Assembly (NCBI GenBank): GCA_007922225.1
Contig: ML679972.1
Location: 39,406,913-39,470,912 of the forward strand
Reading direction: 5' to 3'
Length of the DNA stretch: 64,000 nt
Origin: Emydura subglobosa
Taxonomy: Eukaryota; Chordata; Testudines; Chelidae
Shown here: piece after piece, positions 46,651 through 57,489 of the stretch
Numbering within the stretch: the stretch's first letter is position 1
Layout: the number at the start of each line of letters is the position of its first letter
Notes under the pieces: model-generated
Seen by the model: the letters and a program-made list of their open reading frames with translations, nothing else
Databases searched by the model: none
What the model was told of the DNA's origin: nothing
Position numbers and translations under genes: made by a program

Positions 46651-47089
46651 CATCTTGCCCCATGTAGGTGCTGCGGGAGTCCCAGCCAGCATGTGCCAGG
46701 ACAGCCGCCATCGCATCTGAATCCACATTGCCAGGTGGATGGCATTGGGCTCTCCAGGGCAAGGGAAGATGCACCCCCTCCCCCCAACCCCAGGCATGGT
46801 GCCCCCTGCTTAGTCCAGGCTGGGCTCCTGTAGTCGCTGAGGGAGGCAGAGAGGTCTGTGATCTTGGATGAGTGCAGCCTGGACAGAGGTCGGATTTGAT
46901 TCATGCTCTGGCCAGTCCGGGCTGGGCCTCAAGGTGATGGGCAGCAGCCTCCTCCCTTTGCCTGGGGGTCCCATGGCTAGGACCTTAGAGCAGCAGCTGC
47001 AGGGAGTGTGGGTGTGTGGGGGCAGGGTGCAGGAATAAAATTGTAACTCTGTAGATTCATTCATAGCTTTGTTCATTCATACCCTTATT

Positions 47090-47899
47090 TGTGTCAACCT
47101 CTGTGTGGTATTATTATTAAAATTGTTTCCCCAGAATGTATAATCACCATCTCACAATTCTGTCTGTAACATTTGAACTCCTCTCAGCCATACTCCATAT
47201 TGTAAATGTAAAACCTCATTTTGACCCTCTGTACTCCATCTTGTACAAAACTCTTTCTAAAGCTTTAGATGAATAGGTAACTTTATTTGAACAAAGTGTG
47301 AATGGAGGGTGTATGTACATGTGAACCAGACCCAAACTGCCATCTTGTCCTGATGAAGTGTGGAGTCCACCCTAACAGCTGAAGAGTGCGAACACATCCC
47401 TTAAAAGTGAAAGAAGAATCCACCCCAGAAAACAAAAGGAAAATTTAATCAAGACACCAAGAACGAGCTGAAAGTCACATCTGCTATTCTCCGGCAATCA
47501 GTGGTCACAGAGAAGCGACGTGACATAGCCAAATTCAAATTCAAAAACCTATAAAAGACTGGGTGAGATTGCAAAGCTTTGGAGGGAGAGTAACGTTCTG
47601 CATGCCATCAAAGGAGAGCATCGGTGCACGCCTGACAAAGACTCCACTCTCCTCATGCCCAGCTTCCCTGGCCAGGTAGCTGCCATGAGCCACAAACTCC
47701 AGCAATGGACCCAAGCTATGACCTCAAGCCACGATCAGGACTGGTAGCTATATAACTACAGAATGTTTTCTGGTGGTTTTGGGCACTGTGTGTGTGTGTG
47801 CATAGGCTTAAGATAGTTATTAATTTAGTTTCTGATAATAAATGCGGCATACTACCTTTTCCCCTTGAAACAGTCCTGAGTGCTTCATTTTGCACAACA
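47090..47899 (+). mobile_element. Candidate 5' LTR of the endogenous retrovirus
   Basis: Promoter and polyadenylation landmarks stand in LTR order: CTATAAAAGA at 47549, AATAAA at 47837-47842, then a U5-like stretch ending in CA at 47898-47899. A primer-binding-like sequence and gag-like frames follow. The left edge is uncertain; TG dinucleotides near 47042 and 47090 are both possible. No second copy of this LTR is seen in the window, so the identification rests on landmarks and context. Confidence 0.55.
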
Positions 47900-47919
47900 T
47901 TCGTGTTGGAGAATGCGAC
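47900..47919 (+). promoter_or_regulatory. Candidate primer-binding site
   Basis: The 20 bases directly after the LTR's CA end (beginning ttcgtgttgg) occupy the place of the tRNA primer-binding site. The match to any standard PBS is weak; a decayed leucine-type site is one possible reading. Confidence 0.25.
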
Positions 47920-47999
47920 GGGGGGAAAAGTAAGAGATTGAGAGTGAGTGGAGTATCGCTGCAGTTATTAAAAATATAAGACAAGCACTTAATACTTGA

Positions 48000-48290
48000 T
48001 GTGCCACTACCGGTTGTAGGGATAGCTGGAGTTAGAGCCAGATTTAGAATACCGGCTCTATTGAGAGGATAATTATTTGATATTTGGTGTGTTACAACCA
48101 GTTGTAGGGATAGCCAGAATTAAAGCCTGGTTTAGAATACCAGCTTTATTGAGAAAATTATTGCCACTAGGCAAGAAGTGGTGAAATGCCACATAAAATA
48201 TTGGTTTGAACACCACTGGTTGTAGAATAGCCGGATTTAGGACCAAGTTTAGCATCCCGGTTCTATTGAGAGCATTATATTTAGTTAGAG
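48000..48290 (+). repeat. Three tandem repeats in the retroviral leader
   Basis: The phrase 'ggttgtagggatagc' and its variants occurs near 48013, 48109 and 48217. Each is followed by 'ttagaataccggctctattg' or a close variant and then 'agag' or 'agaa'. Spacing is about 96-110 bp. The units lie between the primer-binding region and gag. Confidence 0.8.
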
Positions 48291-48299
48291 CACTATGTT

Positions 48300-50048
48300 C
48301 AAGTGTAGACAAGCCCCTTAGGACTCTTCTAAAGAAGAGATCCAGAAATTAAATTTTGTAAAAGAAACAACCCCATTTCATGCCACTTTAGAAAAATTTG
48401 GACACAGTCTATGGACTGAGCAAGCTTTGATCTGGAGGACAAATTGGTTAAATATCTCCTAGTATATAAACCCACAGGTCCCACAAAAAAGGATGCAGCA
48501 GCAATCTGGTTTTTGTGGGAAGCCTGTAATGATGCCTACATTCGCCTGACTGATTGTCAGGAAGATATTGCTTCTCTCCAAAAACAAGTCCAGAAATCTG
48601 GCCAGGAAACTGAAAAAAGGAAAGCCTTGGCTGTAGGCTTACAGAACCATTTCGAAATTCCTAAAGACATGTTGAGAGAATCCAGAATTCAAAAAAAAGA
48701 GAAAAATAATCTCACAGAGAAAATAAGCATTTGGAAAAAGAAAATCAAATCTTACAAAAAATTATAAAAAAAATAACTTTAGAACAAGGGAGATCCTCAG
48801 AAGATCATAACCGCTGTGAATCTCTTATCAAACCACTGAAATGTAAATTTGGTTTTGCCTCCCGGCAAATAGCTGTGGTCTCCTCTGATGAAACAATATC
48901 AGAGCCCCTAGCAGAGAATGATTTCTATGATTGGGATGATGATGGAGAGAGAGGTGTCATGCCAGGGAGTGTAGAACCAGCGTGAGTGGCAGCTGTTATA
49001 AGAACCACGGTAACTAACCCTCCAGTGAGGGACGGGGAGCCCACAACCACAGTCACCACCTCCCCTGTGACCTCTGCAGAGTTGCAAGCTAAATGGCTAG
49101 GACCGTTAAAAAAGATAATTTCTCCCAGTGGAGCTTACTTACAAGTTCTTTAAACAGCAGCTCGGGAAAGTCAACTTGTTTCTGAATTTCGTAGATTACT
49201 ATGTATTTATGCAGTCCCAGAATTAAGGGGAATAGTAGAATGATTAACCACAAGTGGAGAAGGAAATGTGGTTACTTTGTTGTCACAATTAGGGGAACAG
49301 ATGGAATGGAGGCACTTAGTTGCCCCAAGCCTCTCACATGAGCCATGAGCCAAATGAGGACCCAGAAACCTACCTAGTGCGATGAGCGCTAGCCCGGGTA
49401 ATGTCAGGATTAACCCCTGTAAGCCCAGGGGCAGAAACCATCTACAATGTAAACTTCACAGTGATGTCCCCAAGAGACTGTGCTGCCTCTCTCCTCCCAT
49501 ATTATTCTAGTCAACTGGGAGTATGGCAAGAGGGGCACCCTGCCACACTAGAGGAACTGAGGGGGTTAATTCAGCAGATTACCTTACACACAGGACCATC
49601 TTCAGAAACTACTGTTAAGAGTGAGATAACTGCATTTGTTGCCTCACTAACCCCTATTACATATTCTAATGAAAGTGGCATGAAAGAGGTAATAAACCAA
49701 AGAGAGGGCTATACAAGAGGACGAGCTCAGGGCAGAGGGGAACATTCATACCCTGACTCACATAAAATGGGAACAGCTAGTAATAAAGTTATGGCAGCCA
49801 ACAATGAAAATCCTATAGACACTGACCTCTGTGAAATTCGAAGGCTACCCTGGAAAACTTTCATGAAGTTGGGAGGGGATAGAAATAAATGGAACAGAGC
49901 ATCAACCCAAAATATATTGCAAGAAGTACAAAAGCTCCAAATAAATCAGATAGGAGTTGCTAGTGTAACCCCCACTCCTTGCCCCCCTTCCTCTTCCACT
50001 GATCCTCTCCCTTATCCCCTACCATATAGGGAAGCCCACTGGATGTAG
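48300..50048 (+). pseudogene. Retroviral gag-like region (broken)
   Basis: Open segments lie at 48444-48767, 48731-48985 (different frame) and 49401-50048. The first is rich in Lys, Glu and Gln with heptad-like spacing and probably forms a coiled coil (LQKQVQKSGQETEKRK). The second ends in an acidic stretch (YDWDDDGERG). The third, 215 codons, contains an Arg-Gly-rich motif (YTRGRAQGRG) and a Pro-rich C-terminus. No CCHC zinc knuckle was found. Stops at about 48770, 48986 and 49150-49330 break the gene. Assignment to gag comes mainly from position before protease. Confidence 0.7.
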
Positions 50049-50084
50049 AACCTCTGCCCAAGGGAGCAAAAACTAGGAGGTTCA

Positions 50085-50390
50085 TTAGTAAAATTTCCTG
50101 GGACTTTGGAGGAAGACCTTATGTGTACATCCAGCAGGGAAATAGTGCTCCCCAAATGGCTCTATTAGATACTGGAGCCAATACCCGCCTTCTTCTGGTC
50201 GGAGAAAACTGGCCACACATATCCAATCATTCCAAGGACAAGCTAGCAAAGGGTGGGAATGGTCTGATATTCCCATTTTAGTCCAAGGACTGATGACCAA
50301 ATGCAATTTTATGGAAATTGCTGAAATGACTAATGAAATGATTTTAGGAATAGATTGGCTTTCAAAAATTGTATCATAATTGATCTCCCT
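50085..50390 (+). pseudogene. Retroviral protease region (frameshifted)
   Basis: The aspartic protease active-site motif ALLDTGAN is encoded near 50157-50180. The C-terminal family motif MILGIDWL lies near 50337-50362, in another frame. The frame with the active site ends at a stop near 50280. Retroviral proteases act as homodimers and carry one DTG each. Confidence 0.85.
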
Positions 50391-51817
50391 GGGGGAGGAT
50401 TGCAGGAATTGGACATTCCTAAACTCCATCAGGGTAAAATAAGCACCACCCTTCTATTAACAAAAGAGGGTGGGAAGTCAATTGCTTCACTCTCTGCAGA
50501 GGAAGCTGAGGAGTGGCGCAAGAAATTTCCCAAAGTCTGGACTAAGAAAAAAACAGACTGCGGAAAAATTAATGCATGTGTCAAGACTGTGGGTAAAATG
50601 GTTCCTCCACAGAAACAGTATCTTTATCCTCAAGAGGCAGAAATAAAATTGGCTCAAACTATTAGTGAATTAGGGAAACGGGGTAATAAGAAAAACAAAT
50701 TCACCATTTAACTCACCCATATGGCCAGTACTGAAGGCAGACAGGGTTTCCTGGCGCCTCGCTATAGATTACCACAGAATTAATAAGGGGACGATCCCAA
50801 TGGCTCCAATAGTGTCAGATATGACACAAGTAATCCAAAAAGTGCAAGCTACTGCTAAATATTTTTCTGTTATTGTCTTAGCCAATTGCTTCTTTGCTAT
50901 TCCATTACATGAGGACTCCCAGGATCATTTTGCCTTCACATTTAAGGGACAACATGGACATTTCAGAGATTAGCACAAGGATTCCATAAAGCTCCTGCTA
51001 TTGCCCATAAGCTTGCTATGGATATGATAGATCATTTAATTCTGAGGAAAGACCTTTTGTTTTCTCCTATGTAGATGATTTTCTAATATTTGGGGAAACT
51101 AAGGCACAAGTAAAATCTATTACTGAAAATGTTTTAGTTTTAATTGAGGAAACTGGGTTTAATTTGGAAAAAGCACAGCTAGTACAAAAGCAGGTTAACT
51201 ATTTGGGCATGGTAATCAGGCAGGAAGGGAGGCAAGTAGACCAGAGAAAAGTTAAAGCTTTATTAGAAATGCCAGCACCCACTGATGTACATTCCCTATG
51301 AGTTTTACTAGGGGGATTCAACTTTTTACACCCATACATCTATAAATATGCTGAAATCACCCTTCCCTTATGGAAGCTATTGAAAAAGAAAATGCAGTGG
51401 GAATGGGGTCCAGAACAGGAGTCTGCCTTAAGCATGTTAAAACAAAAAGCTGTAATGGCCCCTGCGCTGTGCTTCCCTGCTGAATCACAGCCCTTTGTGA
51501 TCAGACTGGCTGCTAATGGAGTTTCATTAGCAACTACCCTCCTGCAAAACAATGAAATTGGCAAACTAGTGCTTGTGGGATATGACTCTATAAAACTTCA
51601 AGATGCAGAGTTAAAGTTTGATCCCTGTGAGCATGAATGCTTAACGGTGGTGTGGCAGGAGGTGATTACAATTCAGAGTACCCATACTCCTTTGAAGTAC
51701 ATTTTATCTGGCAAACTTATTGCGGGTAAAGTCTCTACACCCATATGGCTCAATGGACTCATATTCTGGTTAATCGGAGGGTCACTGCTGAAACTGTTTC
51801 TAAGCCCGATTTATTAA
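50390..51817 (+). pseudogene. Reverse transcriptase region (broken)
   Basis: Recognisable segments in order: WRLAIDYHRINKG near 50750, FFAIPLHEDSQDHFAFTF near 50890-50945, RLAQGFHKAPAIAHK near 50968 (after a frameshift), YVDD at 51068-51079, QKQVNYLGMVI near 51190, and the connection domain at 51380-51700. Stops occur near 50708, 50970 and 51300. Two motif positions look altered: valine stands where the first catalytic Asp is expected, and LAQG replaces the usual LPQG. It is inactive. Confidence 0.9.
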
Positions 51818-52108
51818 CTCATGCTTTAATTGAAAAAGGGGCTAAGCATGAGTGCTCCGAAGTTACACTGGAACAGAAAATTGCTTTAGAAGAAGAACCA
51901 CTGCTTAAGGATCTTGACACTATAAGGCAGGAAAAACACATTTGATTTACTGATGGCAGCTCAGCAGTAATCAAAGGAAAGCGGTATATTAAGTATGCAG
52001 CCATCAACTTGGAAGAGGAAGTAACTGAAGGGTATGGCTCAGCACAATGTGCAGAGGTTCATGCCATATTCCAAGTATTAAAACTGTATGAAAATTCTCC
52101 TAGAACAA

Positions 52109-52136
52109 TATATGTATATATATATATATATATATG
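52109..52136. repeat. (AT)n microsatellite within RNase H
   Basis: A nearly pure AT run of about 14 units, just before the third acidic motif of RNase H. It encodes alternating Tyr/Ile in the RNase H frame and has probably grown by slippage after insertion of the virus. Confidence 0.85.
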
Positions 52137-52231
52137 CAGATAGTGATTTTTGTGTAAAAGGCATATAGCATTGGATGTTTGATTGGCAAAGAAATAATTG
52201 GAAAGGAGCAGATGGAAAAGATATAGCATAC

Positions 52232-52667
52232 TGTAAGCTGATTTTTAGTTGCTTGATCACAGTTACTCTATTTTAGCTAGTCCCTTTGTGCACAGATCAT
52301 GGAAAGTTCTTAGGAATGCAGAAGGAGATAAGCCTCGGCTGAATTCAGCAAGCTATGCAACCTTGATAGATAAGTTGTAGTTAGCTGCAACACATCTGTA
52401 AAAGTATCTTATGAATAATGTATGCCAAATAATATAGACCAATAGTTATAGAGAAAATAGGTTTGTGCCCTTGTAAGGAGGATATGTATGCTTTTGTCAT
52501 TTGTGTTTAGGTAGTAATAAGGTATAAAACTGTCTGTAACTCTGAATTCAGGGTCTTTTTCCACTGTCCACTTGTGGGTTTGGGGATTGACCTTCTGCAG
52601 AATAAACTCTTTTGGAGACTGCCCAGCCTGAAATCCTGTGCGGGTCTCTTATTGGTGCAGGGTAACA
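52232..52667 (+). mobile_element. Solo LTR of a different retroviral family, nested in RNase H
   Basis: The 436 bp begin TGTAAG and end AACA. Inside are TATAAAA near 52523, AATAAA at 52601-52606 and a U5-like end ('ggagactgcccagcctgaaa', 'cgggtctcttattggtgcag'). RNase H coding similarity stops before it and resumes after it. No internal retroviral sequence is present, so this is a solo LTR left by recombination. The 4 bp on the two sides (ATAC and AACC) are only a weak match for a target-site duplication. The sequence is unlike the 5' LTR at 47.1-47.9 kb. Confidence 0.8.
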
Positions 52668-52929
52668 AACCACACTTGGAATCTTTTTCCAACAATATGT
52701 AGAAAAATGGAAGTGGATTTATTCTTGGATAACAAGTAACCCCAATTTATTAAAGACCCGACACGTTAAAGCACACAGCAAAGAGCATAGTGCAGAGTCC
52801 ATATGGAATAATAAAGCTGACACAATTGCTTGACAGCACAACACAGCTGCTGTGACCAGAAGTCAGACACAGGCTGAGAAGAAATGTTCTGATTCTCTAC
52901 TGCTACATCAGGACCAAAGTAATGACGAA

Positions 52930-53985
52930 CCCCTGGGAAAACTGAGAGGCAGGAACTTGTTAATGTGGCACACCAGTTCATGCATGAGGGAATAGAAGGA
53001 ACTCTGAGGAGGCTAAAGCAAGTAGCAGAATAGAATGGTATGGAGGATGATGTAAGGACATAAATACAAAATTGTGTCCAATGTGCCAGGGTAAAAGCTC
53101 ACCCTCCAAACTGGCAACCAATGATGCACCAATGGTGTTTGGGACCATGGCACAGAATCCAGATAGATTTCATTGATAAGTTGCCTAAAAGTAAAGAAGG
53201 ATTTCAGTATTTGTTAGTTATTGTAGATTCTTTTTCAGGATGGGTGGAAGCATTCCCCACCTGAAATAATACTGCTAGAACCACAGCTAAGGAACTCTTT
53301 ACTGAAGTGGTATGTAGATATGGAACTCCAGAGATCATAGATTCTGATAATGGAAGGGCATTTGTGGATGAAGTTTTTACAATGATGTTATAAGCCCTAG
53401 GGATCACCCAAGAGCTCCATATTCCATACCGACCACAGTCCTCTGGACAAGTGGAAAGAATGAATCACACCATTAGAGAAAGCATTGAGAAAGGTTGTGG
53501 GCCATACTGGTAAAAATTGGTCTGAGAAGCTGCCTTTAATCCTTGCGGCCATTCGCAGTAGCGACAGACTGAGAACTAAAATCCAGCCTTACCAAATTCT
53601 CTTTGGACAACCAATGAAGTTAATGATTGATCCTGAGCATTTTTCCATACGCACTGAAGACGATTCCATAGCAACCCAAAATGACTATTTCCAATGGTTA
53701 AAGCAATCACAGGAGGATAAAATTACACTGCAATACAGAATCAGTCAAGCCATTGAACACATGAATCAAAAGCAGCAAAACCAAAAAACTACAGACACTA
53801 CATTATGGGAAGCTGGAGACCAAGTAATGTATCTAAAACTGGGAAAAAGAAATCACACCCTAGAATCTAAATGGGTAGGTCCCTATTTTATTGTTGACCA
53901 TCTTAGCCCTCTGGTATATCGTATAGATAAGGATGGAAAACTCAAATGGGTTAATGTATCACAGATAAAACTGTCTCTTAAATAA
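52930..53985 (+). pseudogene. Retroviral integrase region (two or more stops)
   Basis: The zinc-binding HHCC is visible: AHQFMHEG near 52967-52990 and NCVQC near 53074-53090. The catalytic triad is D at 53166-53168, D at 53346-53348 and E at 53454-53456, with 35 residues between the last two. The flanking motif [14 protein letters not shown] is typical. The C-terminal open frame 53485-53985 (166 codons) ends with a GPY/F-type module (KWVGPYFIV, then LVYRI). Stops near 53030, 53055, 53263 and 53392 inactivate the gene. Confidence 0.92.
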
Positions 53986-54186
53986 TGTTTACTTGACCGT
54001 GTTTCAGGTATCCTTGTAAGAGGCTGAGCTTCATAAAGTGTCCAGTAACAAGAAGAAGCTAAGCATTCATACCTGGATCGCCCTCCACACACCTTTATGA
54101 ACAGTCTCGGTACGGTAACTTACTAACAAAAGACATTTCTCCAGTGCAAGCGTTTCTTTCTCTTTAGATGGACATCAGCAAAAGAG

Positions 54187-56095
54187 ATGTGGACACCATT
54201 TCTGGGGCTACTAGTAAAATTAATCATTATAAAAGCAACCAAATGCACATTGGGGAATCCAGTGGTTTAATTTCACCATGTGGAACCAAATTAAAATAAT
54301 ACCTGTATATAATAACACACTGCATGGACCTATTCAGTTAATTACATTACAAGCATGGGTAAGTATTACACCCAGTGATCATAATTGTGTATTTGAAGTA
54401 AGCACCCTCATTGGACCTATAACAGATTACAACCATGGGTGTCATCCTGTGTCTCCCGGATATTATACACTTCCACCTCTAAACCAGGACCTTTAGAAAC
54501 ACGAACCATAATAGTATGGGTAAATAAAACTATATTCGTAGAAAATACATCTGTATTGTTCTTAAATGGTCCTCAACCTGTAGAAGTACCTCATTCTCAT
54601 TTATTTAAAATACAGTCTCCTGTAGAGGTACAAGTGATGCCACTAATCACAACCTTACACATTTCAGTCAATTGGACCAAGAATAATTTAACCCTGACTC
54701 TTCCAGAATGTGCACAAATATAGCTCTCAATTATTTAAGGCTTGGTTTAAATCTATAAGACAAGAACACCCCTTTTCTCATCAGCGACGAGGTATAACAG
54801 ATACCTTACTAGAAGGTATAGGAGCAGGAACAGGAATTCCAAACTCTTTGGACCTAGAAGTACTAAAAAACAAGGTTGGTGCAGTAGAAGCAATGTATCA
54901 TGCTATTGTACAGGGCCAGGAGCACCAAATTTCTAAACTAGTGCAAACTGGGATAGATAATGTAAACTTGCAGTGGAGTACTTGGGAACATATAAATCAA
55001 GCATTTTGGGCTCAATATGCTTGTATAAGAGAGGTATCAAATAAAACAGCTTCAGCTCTGTGGTGCTCCAAACAACGGCTATTAGCCATTGTGTTAACAG
55101 AAAGGGAAATGGATTGGGTACAAGCTAAAGATATGATGGTCTTAGCTCCTTTATTAACAAAACACAAAGACAATCTTTTCCTCTTTTATGTTCCTGGATG
55201 GTATAATGTTCTAAACTCCAGAGTATACACATCCACTCTTTCAGGGCATATATCCATACAAGTAATCAGGGCACAGCCCCACAGTCATAGAGCTATCCTG
55301 TAGCCATTCAAAGTCCTCCCAACTCTCCAGGACAAACATATTTGGGTCCCTCAATTGGCAGGAACATATCTAAATAACCAAGGATACATTATAGATCATT
55401 GTTCATGTTTAAGATGGATCCCACAACAATGGATATGCCCTACTTTACCAATGTTAGAAGATCTCTGTTCATTACAATATAGGAGTTTGGCAACGTGTTA
55501 TTGGGATGAGTTAAATAATGATACTGCAAAGGTGTACCATGATGAAAAAACTTGTGTTTGTGTAATTGGGTTAGAAAAAGTTGTTTGGTAAGAAAAATAT
55601 ACCTCAGAGCTCCCTGTGCAACAATGTATGTGCAGTGTAACTATGTTAAAAACTCCAATGTTAACATATTACTTTCCATCTCATGAGGATAAAAAATCTA
55701 TGGGTTAGATGCAAGTAAAATTCTACGTTTTAATTTTTCATTGGGGGTTAATTGGACAACCCTGTACGAACTAATGCAAAAGAATAAACTAATTAGCCAC
55801 CTAACCACAACCACTTGCACCCAAGAGCTATATTGCATGAGGGAGCAGAAATTTTAAGAATATCTGCACAAGCAAAACAAATAATGATACATCATTGGTA
55901 TGACATTTTAGGTCCCGCTCCCAGTCATCATTTCTAAAAATTATGTTACATCCCATTGCTTTCCTCTTTGTCTTAATAGTGGTAATGTTACTTTTAATGT
56001 GTTGCATGTGTTGCTGGATAAAAAAAAATGCATTTAAGGTTAAAACCGCAAGCTCATATTGTCTCTCGATATATTGCCTTAAAACAATTACATAA
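54187..56095 (+). pseudogene. Retroviral envelope gene (broken)
   Basis: A signal-peptide-like start with a long hydrophobic run lies at 54187 (MWTPFLGLLVKLIIIKA). It is lost by a frameshift near 54255. Surface-subunit segments follow at 54278-54496 and 54439-54723, with N-glycosylation sites such as NFT and NNT. The 54710-55303 frame has a basic cleavage-like motif (HQRRG) followed by a Gly-rich segment and a heptad-like helix, as expected for the transmembrane subunit. A further piece is at 55355-55591. Near 55939-56095 there is a membrane anchor (IAFLFVLIVVMLLLMC) and a short Cys/Lys-containing tail. No clear CX6CC motif was found. Frameshifts and stops separate all pieces. Confidence 0.85.
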
Positions 56096-56189
56096 ATTGT
56101 AATGAACGTTTTCTCCCTTCTGTCAGCCACCCTTCTTGGCTAACAAATATTCTTTCAGTAAAATGTGAGAGAAGATGAGAAGAGTGTAC

Positions 56190-56440
56190 AGTGAGCGGTG
56201 TGTGTATGTATGTCCTCTGTGTGTGTGTGTGTCTGTACATTGAGCAGGGTGTGTATAGTATGTATGTATAGTGAGCGGGGCATGTGTTCACAGTGTGTGT
56301 GTGTGTGTGCAGTGAGTGTTGTTTGTGTGAGTCTGTACAGCGAGCGGTGTGTGTGTGTGTGCATGCAGCACCCAGTGTGTGCATGTGTGCAGTAAGCGGT
56401 GTGTGATGTGAACAGTGTGTGTGTGTGCACACACGTGATT
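56190..56440. repeat. TG-rich compound simple repeat
   Basis: Several (TG)n blocks are separated by a recurring 'cagtgagcggtgtg'-type spacer (near 56190, 56270, 56310, 56340 and 56390). It is a mixture of microsatellite and short minisatellite and starts about 95 bp after the env stop. Confidence 0.9.
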
Positions 56441-56444
56441 TAGG

Positions 56445-57485
56445 GAGTGATGTCCGGTGCATGGATACTCAGACTGCGTGTTCATTCTCCCTGCCTTTGT
56501 TTCCGTGCCAGGAGGCCTGGCCTGGCCTGGGCAATAGGGTCATGTGGCTCCATGAGCAGAGGGGACACATGCATTAGTGTGTGTCGCTTGTGAGCGGGTT
56601 TGCTTGAAGCCCAGCATTGTGAGAGGGGCCCACACCCCTCATGCACACCCCATATTCCCTCCCACCTGATATAACATGGAGATTTAGAGATTTTATCCCC
56701 CCTCTCTTAACCAGGAATGTTTTATTATTATTTTTAAATCACCTCCTTTGTTCTCTGTCCCTCCCTTTGCCCCTGGCCACATAATGGGCACACAGCCTGG
56801 AATGGGAAAGCTTTTCCAGGATTAGTGCATTCCCAGAGCCATTGGCTCCCCCGACCCTACCGGTGACACAGCCACCCCCCAGAGATGCCCATGCCGAGTC
56901 GGACAATGGGACGGGGTTGGGGGACGACCTTCAGCTTGGATTCCTTGCAGGTGCAGTTCAGATCCCACTGGGGGGGAAGATTCAGCCCTTCATGGCCTCT
57001 TCCGTGAAGCGTTTGAACTCAGGGGAATTTACCCTGATGAAGCTGCGTTCAGTGGGCGCTTTGCCCTGGGCCTGGCATCATGGATCTATCCCTCTCCTGT
57101 GGGCCCCAGTCTGCCTTAGAGCTTAGCTTCCATGTCTGCCAGCTATTTAGGTGATGCTCAGCACACCCATCCCTCGCTAGGGGTCTTGTATTCCCTGTGA
57201 ACCCAGGGCTGGGGGGAGGAGGGGAATGTTAATTGGCTGGGGAGGGGAGAGTGTGGAATTAGCCCCCTGTGTGTTGATTCAAATTAATTAGCAAGGAGGA
57301 GCAGAGTGACAATAACAGCTTGTTTGGGGAGGCCACCCTTGAGCAGGGGTCCCATTAAGGAGGACTTGGGGGCAGGAAGGGGATGGGGCTGCCCCAGGGC
57401 ATGATGGCAGTTTGTGAATGATTGGCCAGATGGGGGGAAATTTTGCATAGTCCATATCTATATCCCAGCTCATCTGGGAGTTGGC
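56445..57485. other. Non-coding interval
   Basis: No gene is recognised. Positions 57255-57300 have an AT-rich patch with AAATTAATTAG in otherwise GC-rich sequence. A frame at 56842-57126 has no recognisable domain. Confidence 0.35.
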
Positions 57486-57489
57486 TTCC

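Larger units (their letters stand above)
51880..52840 (+). pseudogene. RNase H region interrupted by a solo LTR
   Basis: Acidic motifs are visible in order: FTDGS at 51946-51960, CAEVHAIF near 52050-52073, and ADSDF near 52136-52150. The C-terminal TRHVKAHS motif lies near 52757-52780. An (AT)n tract at 52109-52136 and a foreign LTR (52232-52667) lie within the domain. Stops are present. Confidence 0.85.
47042..56100 (+). mobile_element. Degraded endogenous retrovirus with LTR, gag, pro-pol and env
   Basis: Order 5'-3': candidate LTR, leader with tandem repeats, gag-like region (48.3-50.05 kb), protease (50.1-50.4), reverse transcriptase (50.4-51.8), RNase H (51.9-52.8, interrupted), integrase (52.9-54.0) and env (54.19-56.1). 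Reading frames are broken by many stops and frameshifts in every gene, so it is inactive. Integrase has the D,D-35-E triad and a C-terminal GPY/F-type module, as in gamma/epsilon-like retroviruses and some Ty3 elements. The gag region shows no zinc knuckle but a short Arg-Gly-rich stretch. Class placement is unresolved. A 3' LTR is not visible. Confidence 0.9.

Noticed and set aside
56088..56485. His/Thr-rich open frames on the minus strand
   Set aside because: Translation of the TG simple repeat.
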